A DNA stretch of 64,000 bases from Cymbidium sinense (lineage: Eukaryota > Streptophyta > Magnoliopsida > Asparagales > Orchidaceae). The translations under genes were made by a program, and so were the position numbers. A model generated the notes under the pieces. The model did no database searches. It saw nothing but the letters and a program-made list of their open reading frames with translations, and had not been told where the DNA came from. The first letter of the stretch is position 1. Every line of letters starts with the position of its first letter. Of this stretch, positions 23,801 through 35,080 are shown in pieces. The stretch is from positions 74,511,817 through 74,575,816 of the forward strand of contig CM038220.1 of the NCBI GenBank assembly GCA_021442155.1. Direction: 5' to 3'.

Positions 23801-26800
23801 TAGGTTTTTATTTGGGTCTATTTTAGGATTTATTTTTTAATTTAGGTTTAAGTTTATTTCTGGTTTATTTTATTTTATTTAGTTTAGAGTTTAGGTTTAA
23901 TTTATTTTAGTTTAGGTTTAGGTTTATTTTATTTTATTTTAGGTTTATGTTTAAGTTTTATTTTGGTTTAGGTTTATTTTCTTTATTATTATTTAGGTTT
24001 AAAATTTTTTTTTAGTTTAGGGTGTTTTATTTTTATTTATTTTAAGTTTTATATTTAAGGTTTTGGGTTTAGGGTTTAGGGTTTTTTAGGGTTAGTTTAT
24101 GGTTTTAGGTGGTAGTTTAGGGTTGTGGTTTAGTCCATTTAGTGTTTAAGGTTTATGTTTTAGGGTTTATGGTCTAAGGTTTAGGGATTAGGGTTAGGGT
24201 TAGGGTTTTAGGGTTTAGGGTTTAGGGTTTAGGGTTTAGGGTTTAGGCTTTAGGGTTTATGGTTTAGGGTTGTAAGTGTATGGTTTATGACTTAAGGTTA
24301 GTTTTAGAGTTTAGGTTTTTTTTTTAATTAAGTAAACCAGTAGGTTTAGGTTTATTTAGTTTATTTTATATTTTTATTTTGGTTTTTTTATTTTTATTTA
24401 GTATAGTTTTTTTTTTTTAGTTTAGGTTTTTTATTTTAGGTTATTTTATAGATTTTGGTTTAGGTTTATATTTATTTTTTAGTCCAATTTTAATTTTATT
24501 TTATTATTTAAGTTTAGGTTTTATTTTTTATTTTTTGGTTTAGGTTTAGGTTATTTTATTTTATTTTATTAGTTTTAGGTTTTAAGTTTTTATTTTAGGT
24601 TTATTTTTTTGTTTCAATTTAGGTCTATTTTCAGTTTATTTTTTTATTTAGTTTAGGGGTTAGGTTTAGTTTCTTTTAGGTTTAGGTTTAGGTTTAATTT
24701 AGTTTAGTTTTATTTATTTTAGTTTAGGTTTAGGTTTATTTTATTTTGTTTATTTTATGTTAAGGTTTTTTTTTTAGTTTAGGGTTTAGGTTTTATTTTC
24801 TATTTATTTTTTAGTTTATTTTTTAGGTTTAGGTTTTTATTTAATTTTTATTTTATGTTTAAATTATTTTTATTTTTCATTTATGTTTTTTTTTATTTAG
24901 GCTTTTTATTTTTAGGTTTATAAATATTTTAGTTTTGTTTAGGTTTATATTTATTTAAGTTTTTATTTTTTATTTTATTATATTTTAAGGTTATGGTTTA
25001 GGTTTTGGTTTAGGTTTTAGTTTAGGTTTTTATTTATTTTAATTTTATGCTTTATATAGTTTAGGTTTAGGCTTTTAGGTTTTTAGGGTTTAGGTTTTAG
25101 GGCTTAGGGTTTGGGGTTTAGGGTTTAGGGTTTAGGGTATATGGTTTAAGTTTTAGTCTTTAGAGTTTAGGGTTTTTAGGGTTTAGGTTTTAAGGTTTAG
25201 AGTTTAGTGTTTAGGGTTTAGGTTTTAGGGTTTAGATTTAGGGTTTAAGATTTTTTTTTAAAAAAAATCAAGTAAACCAGTAGGTTTAGGTTTGTTTAGT
25301 ATATTTAGTTTATTTTTTATTTATTTTAGTTTACTTAATTTTTTTATTTTTAGTTAGTTTGATTTTTTTATTTAGTTTAGTTTATTTATTTTAGGTTTAT
25401 TTATTTTTGTTTTGATTTTTAATTTTAGTTTATTTTTAGGATTTAAGTATAGTTTTAGGTTTATTTTTAGTTGGTTTTTATTTTTATATTATTTTTAAGG
25501 TTTAGGTTTTATTTTTTATTTTTAGGTTTAGGTTTTTATTTTATTTTTGTAGGTTAAGGTTTTTGGTTTTTTTTAAGGTTATTTTAAGGGTTTATCTTTT
25601 AGTTTAGGTTTAAGTTTATTTTTAGTTTAGTCTATTTTAATTAGTTTAGGTTTAGGTTTAGGTTAAGTTTATTTTATCTTTAGGTTTAAGTTTTATTTAT
25701 TTTAGTTTAGCAGTTTCTATTTATTTTATTTTTATTTTAGGTTTTTTTAGTTTAACTTTTAGGTTTTATTTTTTATTTATGTTTAGGTTTTTATTAAATT
25801 TTTTATTTTATTTTATTTTAGGTTTATTTTATTTTTATTTTACATTTAGTATTTATTTTATTTAGGTTTTTTATTCTTAAGTTTATTTTATTTAGGTTTT
25901 TATTCATTTTATTTTAGTAATTTTTATTTATTATTTTATTTTATTTTTAGGTTTAGATTTAGGTTTTAGTCTAGGTTTTTTATTTTATTTTATTATTTAG
26001 GTTTAAGTTTATTTATTATTTTTTAAAGGTTTTATTAAGTTTAGGCTAATGTATTTAGGTTTTAGGGTGTGGAGGTTTAGGGTTTATGATTAAGTTTAGG
26101 ATTTAGGATTTAGGGTTTTAGGTTTGGGTGGTGGCCTGGGGTTAGGGTCAGTAGGTTTAGGTTTAGCCTGAGGTGGGTTTGTGGTTAGTTTTGGGTTTGG
26201 TTTATGCTTTTTTATGGCCTGGGTTTTGTGGTTTAGTGGTAGGGTTTAGGCAGTTTAGGGTATATAGTTTTAGGATTTAGGGTTTAAGGTTTTATTTAAA
26301 TTAACCAAATAGTTTAGTTTATTTTAGTATATTTAGTTTATTTTTTTATTAATTTTAGTTTATTTTATTTTTTATTTTTATTTAGGTTTATTTTTTATTT
26401 TTTATTTAGTTTAGTTTATTTATTTGAAGTTTAGGTTAGGTTAGGTTTATTTTTTAGTTTAGTTTTATTTTATTTTATTTTTTAAGATTAGGTTTTATTT
26501 CTTTTTTTTTTAAGGTTTAGGTTTAAGTTTTTATTTTATTTTCTTAGGTTTAGGTTTTAGATTTTTATTTTTGATTTATTTTTAGGTTTTATTTTTTAGT
26601 TAAGGTTTAGATTTTTTTTAGTTTATTTTATTTTATTTAGGGTTTAGGTTTAGGTTAATTTATTTTAGTTTATTTTTGTTTTTGCTTAGGTTTAAGTTTA
26701 TTTTATTTTTATTTTAGGTTTAGTTTTTTTTTTAAGTTTAGGGTTTAAGTATTTTTTTAATTTCTTTTTCGATTTTATTTTTAGGTTTATTTTTTAGGTT

Positions 26801-27841
26801 TTGATTTTTAGTTAGTTTTTATTTTATTTTATTTTAGGTTTATTTTCTTTTTATTTCACATCTAGTTTTTATTTTATTTAGGTTTTTTATTCTTAAGTTT
26901 ATTTTCTTTTTTAGTTTAGTCTAAGTTTTTATTTATTTTATTTAAGTTTTTTTATTTTTTGTTTTATTTTATTTTTTGATTTAGGTTTAGGTTTTAGTTT
27001 AGATTTTTATTGTATTTTATTATTTTATTTTATTTAGGTTTATGTTTCTTATTTATTTATTTTTAGGTTTCATAAAGTTTAGGTTAGGTTTTTAGGTTTT
27101 TAGGGTTTAGGGTTAAGGTTTAGCCATTAGGGTTTAGGGTTTAGGGTTGTAAGATTACGATTTAGGGTTTAGGGTTAGTGTTTTTATTTATTTATTTATT
27201 ATTTATTATTTATTATTTTAAAATTAAGTAAACTAGTATGTTTATGTTTATTTAGTTTATTTTTTATATCTTTTAGTTTATTTTATTTTTATTTTTATTT
27301 TTATTTTTATTTAGGTTTATTTTTATATTTAGTTTAGTTTATTTATTTTAGGTTTTTTTATTTTAGTTTATCTTTTAGGTTTAGGTATAGGTTTATTTTT
27401 AGTTCGTTTTATTTTGATTTTATTTTTCGGTTTAAGTTTAGGTTTTTATTTTATTTTTTTAGGTTTAGGATTTATGTATTTATTTTAGGTTTATTTTTAG
27501 GTTTTATTTTTTAGTTTAGGTTTATTTTTAGTTTATTTTATTTTATTTAGTTTAGGTTTATGATTAAGTTTACTTTAATTTACTTTTAATATTAGGTTTT
27601 TTTATTTTAGTTTATTTAAGTTTAGGTTTAGGTTTATTTTAATTTTATTTTAGGTTTAGGTTTTTTTTAGTTTAGGGTTTAGGTTTTTTTATTTATTTAT
27701 TTTAGATTTCATTTTTAGGTTTATTTTTTAGGTGTGGGATTTTGCTATGTTTTTATTTATTTTTTATTTTAGGTTTAATTTTTATTTAATTTAGGTTATT
27801 TATTTTTTTAGTTTAGGTTTTTATTTATTTTATTTTTTATT
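20860..27841 (+). repeat. Telomere-like satellite, longest uninterrupted block
   Basis: About 7 kb with anchors near 21057, 22071, 23535, 24326, 25266, 26298 (diverged) and 27221, giving spacings of about 0.8-1.5 kb. Each monomer runs from TTTAGGG-rich sequence through oligo(T) and the anchor into an ordered TTTATTTTAGG part. A late sub-motif close to ttttattttacatttagttt recurs at about 22360, 23130, 25840 and 26860. A run of five perfect TTTAGGG is at 24207-24241. No gene is seen. Confidence 0.92.
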
Positions 27842-28160
27842 AATTATCAAAAACCCTAGATAATTAAAATCGTGTAGTTCCATAAGCAGATTGATCTGGC
27901 CGTTCTTCTTCGCTTTCTCGGTTCCCATCAACCACCTCGACATCTCGGTAGTGGGATCCACCATCATATCCTGATCACTCCCCTCCACCACCACCATGGT
28001 TGTAACCTCTGTCGCCTCCTCCTCCATAACCATTTCCACCACCTCCATATCCACTAGCACCTCCATATCCCCACCACCACTACGATAACTGATGCCTCCT
28101 CCACCTCCACTAGATCTAGATTGAGCTTTATCTGATGTTCCCCGCCAAGGTTCCCCATTC
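27842..28160 (-). pseudogene. GRP copy 4: fragment lacking most of the 3' UTR
   Basis: From 28160 leftward: sequence equivalent to NGQNLDGRNI with small deletions, then a glycine-rich tail (GGGGGGISYRSGGG-like, GGASGYGGGGNGYGGGG, YNHGGGGGE) better preserved in length than in frame. It is followed by only ~100 bp of UTR-like sequence before TTTATTTTA repeats resume at about 27842. The missing distal UTR distinguishes it from the other five. The 5' junction with TTAGGG is the shared one. Confidence 0.74.
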
Positions 28161-31100
28161 TTAGGGTTTAGGTTTATTAGGTTTTAGTGTTTAGTCTATT
28201 TTTAATTTATTTAGTTTTTATGCTTAGGCTTGGGTTGGGTTTAGGGTTTAGGGTTTGGTTTAGGGTTTTAGGTTTATGCTTTTAAGGATTTAGGGGTTTA
28301 GGGTTTTTTTGAGTTTTGGGTTGGATTAGGTTTATGGTTAATGGTTTAGGATTTAGGGTTATGGTTCTTTTTTAAAGTAAACCTATAGGTTTAGTTTATT
28401 TAGTTTATTCTAGTTTATTTTATTTTTATTTTATATAGGTTTAATTTTTATTTATTTATTTTAGTTAATTTATTTTAGGTTTTTTATTTTAGATTAGGTT
28501 TTTTATTTTTTTTTTTAGGTTTAGGTTTAGGTTTAAGTTTATTTTTAGTTTTATTTTTATTTTATTTTTTAGGTTTAGTTTTTATTTTTTATTTTTCGAT
28601 TTAGGTTTAGATTTATATTTTATATTTTTAGCTTTAGGTTTTAGCTTTTTATTTTAGGTTTATTTTTAAGTTTTATTTTTTTAACTTAGGTTTAGGTTTA
28701 TTTATATTTTATTTTAATTTATTTAGTTTAGGGTTTAGTTTTAGTTTTTTCTAGGATTAGGTTTAGGTTTTATTTATTTTAGTTTAGTTTGTTTTAGTTT
28801 AGGTTTAGGTTTATTTTAATTTGTTTATTTTAGGTTTAAGTTTTCTTAGTTTATGATTTAGGTTTTATTTTTATTTATTTTAGGAATTATTTTTAGATTT
28901 ATTTTTTGGTTTAGATTTTATTTAATTTTATATCTTTATTTTAGGTTGATTTTAGTTTTATTTTACATTTATTTTTTATTTTCTTTAGGTTTTTAATTTT
29001 TAGGTTTATTTCATTTTTTAGTATAATTTAGGTTTTTATTTATATAATTTTAGTTTAGTTTTAAAATTTTATATTATTTTATTTTTAGGTTTAAGTTTAG
29101 ATTTAGGTTTAGGTTTTGGTTTTGGTTTTGTTTTAGGTTTTAGTTTAGGTTTTTATTTTATTTTATTTTATTTAGGTTTAGGTTTATTTTATTTATTTTG
29201 AGGTTTTATTTAGTTTAGGTTTAGGTTTTAGTTTTTTAGTTTAGGGTTTAGGGTTTAGTTTTTAGGGTTTAGGGTTAAGAGTTTAGGGTTTAGGGTTGTA
29301 GGCTTAGGGTTTAGGGTTTTTTTTAACTTAAGGAAATATGTAGGTTTTGGTTTATTTAGTTTATTTTTTTATTTATTTTTGTTTTTTTAGTTTGGATTAT
29401 TTTTTTAATATATTCAATTTAGTTTATTTATTTTAGTTTATGTTTTTTTATTTTATTTTATATTTTAAGTTTATTTTTAATTTTTAATTTAGTTCTATTT
29501 TTATTTTATTTTTTTAGGTTTAGGTTTTATTTTTATTTTTTAGTTTTTTTTTAATTTTATTTTTTAGGTTTATGTTTTATGTTTTATTTTATTTATTTTA
29601 TGTTTTATTTTATGTTAGGTTTGGGTTTATTTTTAGTTTATTTTACTTAATTTAGTTTAGGGTTTAGGTTTAGTTTATTTTAGGTGTAGGTTTAGGTTTT
29701 ATTTATTTTATTTTAGTTTATTTTTTATTTTATTTTGTTTATTTTATGTTTAGGTTTTATTTATAATTTATGGTTTAGGTTATATTTTTTATTTATGTTC
29801 AGGTTTTATTTTTAGGTTTATTTTTTAGGTTTAGGTTTTTATTTTTATTTTATTTTATTTTATTTTAGGTTTAATTTATTTTTATTTTTTATTTTATGTA
29901 GGTTTTTTTATTTTTGGTTTTATTTTATTTTATAGTTTAGTTTAGGTTTTTAGTTATTTTATTTTAGTTTAGTTTTTAGTTTTTATATTATTTTATTTTT
30001 AGGATTAGGTTTGAGTTTAGGTTTAAGTTTTAATTTAGGTTTTTATTTTCTCTTATTTTTTATTTTACTTATGTTTAGGTTTTTTTTTATTTTTTTATTT
30101 TTTATTTTTATGTTTTATTTAGTTTAGGTTTAGGTTTTTAGGCTTTAAGGTTTAGAGTTAAGTTTGTATTTAGGTTTTAGGGTTTAGGGTTTGTAGGTCA
30201 GTAGGTTTAGGTTTAGGGTTAGATTTTTTTTAAAATTATGTAAACCCAGTTTAGGTTTGTTTAGTTTATTTTTATTTATTTTAGTTTATTTTATTTTTAT
30301 TTTATTTGGTTTATTTATTTTATTTTATTTTTTTAGTTTTTTATTTTAAGTTTATTTTATTTTATTTTATGTTTAGTTTTATATTTAGTTTATTATTATT
30401 ATTATTTTAGTTTTGGTTTTATTTATTTTATTTTTAGTTTTATTTTTATTTTATTTTCTTCAGGTTTAGGTTTGGTTTAGATTTTAGTTTACATTTTATT
30501 ATATTTTCCTTTTATTTTATTTTGGTTTAGGTTTTTCTTTTATTTTATTTTAAGTTTAGTTTAAGTTTGGCTTTCTGTTTTAGGTTTTAGGGTGTGGTTT
30601 AGGGTTTTAGGGTTTAGGGTTATAGGTTTAGGTTTGGTTTATTTTAGGGTTTAGGGTTTAGGTTTTTTTTTAAATTAAGTAAACCCAGTAATTTATTTTA
30701 GATTATTTTATAGTTTTATTTATGTTTATTTTATATTTTATTTTTAGTTTATTTGTTTTGTGTTTATTTTTTTTAGTTTATTTTTAGGTTTGGGTTTAGG
30801 TTTAGGTTTATTTTAGTTTAGTTTTATTTTATTTTATTTTTATGTTTAGGTTTTATTTTCATTTTAGGTTTTGGTTTAGGTTTTAATTTTCTTTTAGGTT
30901 TAGGTTTAGGTTTTATTTTTTAGGTTTATTTTTTAGGTTTTAGTTTTAGTTTAGGTTTAGGTTTATTTTTAGTTTAGTTTATTTTATTTAGTTTAGGTTT
31001 AGGTTTAGGTTTAGCTTATTTTAGGTTTAGGTTTAGGTTTTATTTATTTTAGTTTAGGTTTAGGTTTATTTTATTTTTATTTTATTTTTATTTTTTAGTT

Positions 31101-31419
31101 TAGGGTTTAGGTTTTATTGTTTATTTCTTTTTAGTTTTTATTTTTTAGGTTTAAGTTTCTTTTAGTTTTTATTTTAATTTATTTTAACTTTATTTTATTT
31201 TTATTTTAGATTTAGTTTTTATTTTATTCAAGTTTTTTATTTTTAGTTTTGTTAAGGTTTTTATTTATTTTATTTTAGTTTAGTTTTTATTTTTTATTTT
31301 ATTTTCTTTTTTAGGTTTAGGTTTAGGTTTTTTATTTATTTTATTTTTATGTTTTATTTAGTTTAGGTTTAGGTTTTTCAGTTTTTTGGGGTTTAGGGTC
31401 TATGGTTTAGGGTTTAGGG
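28161..31419 (+). repeat. Telomere-like satellite block
   Basis: Anchors near 28373, 29326 (diverged), 30233 and 30672. The last spacing is only about 440 bp, which suggests a partial monomer. It ends where LINE D begins. No gene is seen. Confidence 0.9.
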
Positions 31420-32637
31420 TTTTTTTTAAAACCTACAGAGAGGGGAATTTTATTGCCACAAAGAAAGGAGTACAAGGTCCTTAAGAAGGGTTAATTCTCT
31501 TAACTATCACTCAGAGAGTTACATTCAGCCTAGAGAGAAAAATCCCCTATCTATTACAACAAAAACAAGGAAATAAAAACCTAAACAAAAGAGATAAAAG
31601 ACCAAAAAACACAACAAAGCAATAACACAGGAAATCGGAGGATCAGCCAAAGCCCACTACTAGAAATAGAAGTCTTTCGAGAGTTGCACAAACCACATCT
31701 AGGATTCGAAATATGCAAAGAACTTGGCAAAGAATCCTGCAAGCAATTAGAAGATGTAATTAGTGCAGCTAGAGAAAATCAAGCTTAAGCACATAATAAA
31801 GAGCAATATAAGAGAAAATTTTAGATAAGGCTCAAGCTCAGTCACCTTCATCTTAAGCGGCAACCACAAATGTGAGCATCCAGACTTCAAAAGAAGGGTT
31901 ATAGTCACATATGTACTTGCCAAAAGATAATAAATCATCCCACATCACCCACTTACCGACGGCAAGGCAATCCACCAAAGAGTGAAATTCAACAATTCTC
32001 TAGTACTTGCAGCCTAAGAACAAAAAAATAGCTAGCCCACAAATCACCCAGCCAGCTAAAGGCCACTAAGCCTGAAAGGAAGTAGCATCAACAAAACCAC
32101 CCAAGTAGAAATGAAAGAGTAGTTGCCAAGATTTCACCTAGAAAGCAAAACCACCATGGATAGGAACCAAACCCACTAGTGTCACTAGAAAACCACAAGC
32201 AATAGCCCAAAACCAAAATAGCAACCTACAATTAGCATCAAGAAATCATCAATTCTAAACCAGTTTAGAGAACAAGGCCAATACTAACAACAGCCACCAA
32301 TCCAACCTAGATAATAGAGGCAATAAATAAAATGCAGGCACAATACCTCCATCAGAAATAGAAAGACAACCATAGGAAAATAGCATAACCAGAGAGAGGA
32401 AAAAGAACCCATGATGAGACCAAAAGGGCATCCAGAAAACACTAGAAAATCACCACTAAGAGCAGTAGAGAAAACAACCAAGCGCAACCTACGAAACCCA
32501 GAGGAAAAACACAAGAAATAAAGGGTGCTAGAGAAACCAAAAGTAGTCCAAATCCTCAGCCAAAATAAGAGACCAAGCCAACAACACTCAAGGCAAAAAT
32601 AGTAACCACCCAACTGAGCAAACAATAAACAACCAGC
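31420..32637 (-). mobile_element. LINE D, 3' tail only, cut by an LTR
   Basis: The + strand oligo(T) at 31420-31427 is followed by attttattgccacaaagaa and gtccttaag, the 3' terminal motifs of the LINE A-D family, and by the block gagcatccagacttcaaaag at about 31876. Only tail sequence (no RNase H) remains before the LTR starts at 32638. The hydrophobic ORF at 32284-32649 is of the kind seen in the other tails and is not considered a gene. The rest of the LINE is not on the far side of the retroelement, so a deletion accompanied or followed the insertion. Confidence 0.8.
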
Positions 32638-33059
32638 TGTTGACCTCATTTTTAGAATGAGCTCTCAACCCCTCCATATTGTACATGGGACACCTCTTAG
32701 ACCTTAAGAGTTCCTTAGTCTTCAGACACATCTAGTGACTAGGTGGACACTCAACCTAACCCTAGAGACTTAGAAAAGTTAGCCATAGGAATAGGTCATG
32801 CCTTAGGGGTGTTAGGAAAACTTCCAACACTTAGCTTAAACCATTTCATACTTTCCTTCTTTCAAGTCAAACTACAAATAAATTCTATTTGACTTCCTCC
32901 AAACTTAAATCAAATCCATGATTTAAATCTATGATTAAAACCCATGATCAAAATTCAAAAAATTAATATTTTGCCTAAGTCCTTAATCTTCCTTTAAAGA
33001 CTTAACCAAAATCATGATCAAAACCAATCAAAACTTTGAGATTTTCTTAAAATTAATTT

Positions 33060-33650
33060 ATAATCTCATTTATATTCACATATATAAATGAAATATAAAT
33101 TTAAATCAATCAAACTAAACTCAAAATTTCAAATCAATTCAAGAAATTTTCTTAAGTCCCTTAATTTTCCATTAATAGACTTAGCCTAAACCTTGATCAA
33201 ATCAATTAAAAATCATGAGATTTTCTTAAAACTCATTTATATTCTCATTTATATTCACATATATAAATGAAATATAAATACAAATCATTCAAATCAAACC
33301 ATCAAATTAAATTCTCAATTTAAAATTTACTTAAGTCCTTAATTTTCCATTAATGGACTTAACCTAAACCTTGATCAAACCATCTCAAAGTCATGGGATT
33401 TTCTCATAATTATTTTATATTTCATTTATATTCATATATATAAATGAAATATAAATATAAATCAATTAAACCAAATTCAAAAATTCAAACTCTAAACTCC
33501 AAAAGTTTCTTAAGTCCCTTAAATCCTTCTTAATGGACGTAGCCTAAATCAATATTAAACCACTTCAAATCCTTGAAATTTTCTCATGATCAATTTATAT
33601 TATCATTTATATTCACATATATAAATGAAATATAAATTCAAACATTCAAA
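33060..33650 (+). repeat. Tandem ~170-185 bp repeats with a palindromic core inside LTR1
   Basis: Four copies of a unit marked by catttatattcacatatata then aatgaaatataaat, near 33070, 33250, 33420 and 33605. The marker is an imperfect inverted repeat (tttatatt with aatataaa) that could form a hairpin. Intervening parts share cttaagtcc(c)ttaat and gacttagcctaa. LTR2 keeps about two copies of the marker (54590-54620 and 54755-54785). Confidence 0.75.
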
Positions 33651-33984
33651 ACCTAATCCAAAAAACAAACTCAAATCAACTCAAAATTGAATCTAAGCCT
33701 TTCAAGTCAAAATCGTGAACTTAGCCAAATCAATTTCAAATCAAGCCAAACTCTTGATTTTCTCTCATGATTCAATCAACCCTACAATCATGAACTCATA
33801 GATAAATCCAAACTTCAATCACTCAATCAAAACCTAAGTCAAAAATCAAACCCAAAACCCTTTCATATTCTTCCTTTGAATACAAATTATCAAATGGATG
33901 AAAACCTATTTGAGTTCAAATCACTTGTAAATGGATTTATATTTCAATCATAAATCCATATACAAGATCAATCAAGCACAAATC

Positions 33985-34565
33985 AAGCTTTGACCAAGCA
34001 ATTTGACCCACTTAGGCTCACTTGACCCAAAGTGACCTAAAGTACCATTATGAACCAAATTTTAATCCTAACCAACACTTGAGCCTAACCCAATTTTAAT
34101 TGACAAAGTTGACCCATTTTGACCTAAAGGGTAAAAATGTGTCAAAACTTGATCTAAGCCAAATTGATCCAAACCAATGAGTCATGCTCATTCCAATCAC
34201 TTTTTGAACTTGACCAAAGCCTAAATTGGCCAACTAGACCCAATCTAGCCCAATTGACCTTAGACCCAACTTGACCTAAAGGGGTCATGTTGAGCCAAAA
34301 TTAAACTTAACCAAAATTGATTGGGAAAAAAGATACCAATCCACTCCATATGACTAACCTAACCTAAACCTACCTTTGACCTACCTTAAATAGGTTAAAT
34401 GGGTCAAATAGGTCAACTTGACCCATTTGACCTAAATGTAGTCATATGAGCCAAATTTAAAAATATACCAAATTGAATCAAACCAAAGCACCAAAACATT
34501 TCAAATGTTCATATGAACTTGACCCAATCCTTGGTTTGACCCAATTTGACCAATTGGTCAACTTG
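33985..34565 (+). promoter_or_regulatory. Dense TTGACC (W-box core) cluster in LTR1
   Basis: By eye at least 15 copies of TTGACC or its complement fall in about 580 bp, for example at 34001, 34022, 34108, 34210, 34254, 34271, 34419 and 34520. TTGAC(C/T) is the core bound by plant WRKY factors. A similar cluster lies in LTR2 (about 53640-54420). This may reflect expansion of a short repeat rather than selected sites, and no binding evidence exists here. Confidence 0.5.
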
Positions 34566-35065
34566 AACCAAGTTGATCCATTTCGACCTAAATGGTTCAA
34601 CATGAGCCAAACCCTATCAAATGAATTCCAAATTTCATGAAACTTGGCCAAACCTAATTTTTCCAAATACCCAACATATCCAAAGTGAAAAATTATCAAA
34701 ATGACCATCCTACCCCTAGGACATAGAACAAATTTTGGCTTAATCCATAGGCAATTTGGTCATACCCTCTTTACATTCACTTGAGGCTCTCCTAAAAGCT
34801 TAAGGGGACCTACTGAAGAGTGGTGGACCCAACCCAATAGGTTTGGGCCAGCCCAATTGGTCCCTAGACCAAACCCAACCCCATGGGTCAAAATTCCAAA
34901 TTCAAACTCTTTCTCCCACTCAAATTCAAGTACATGGGAGGTTGGCAATCCACTCCTTGGCTCAAACTGACCATTTGCATACTCAAAATAGCCAAAAAAA
35001 CTCCCCAATATGATCAATTGGATTAAAATGACAAGTGGGTTGATTGCCATTTGATCCTTCAAGTG

Positions 35066-35080
35066 GGATATATACTCCCC
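35066..35080 (+). promoter_or_regulatory. Candidate LTR1 TATA box
   Basis: GGATATATACTCCCC about 2.43 kb into LTR1. The aligned point of LTR2 (minus strand near 53205) reads GGGTATACATCCCC. This is the only TATA-like motif I saw conserved at the same place in both LTRs, so it may mark the U3/R boundary. Transcription start was not determined. Confidence 0.4.
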
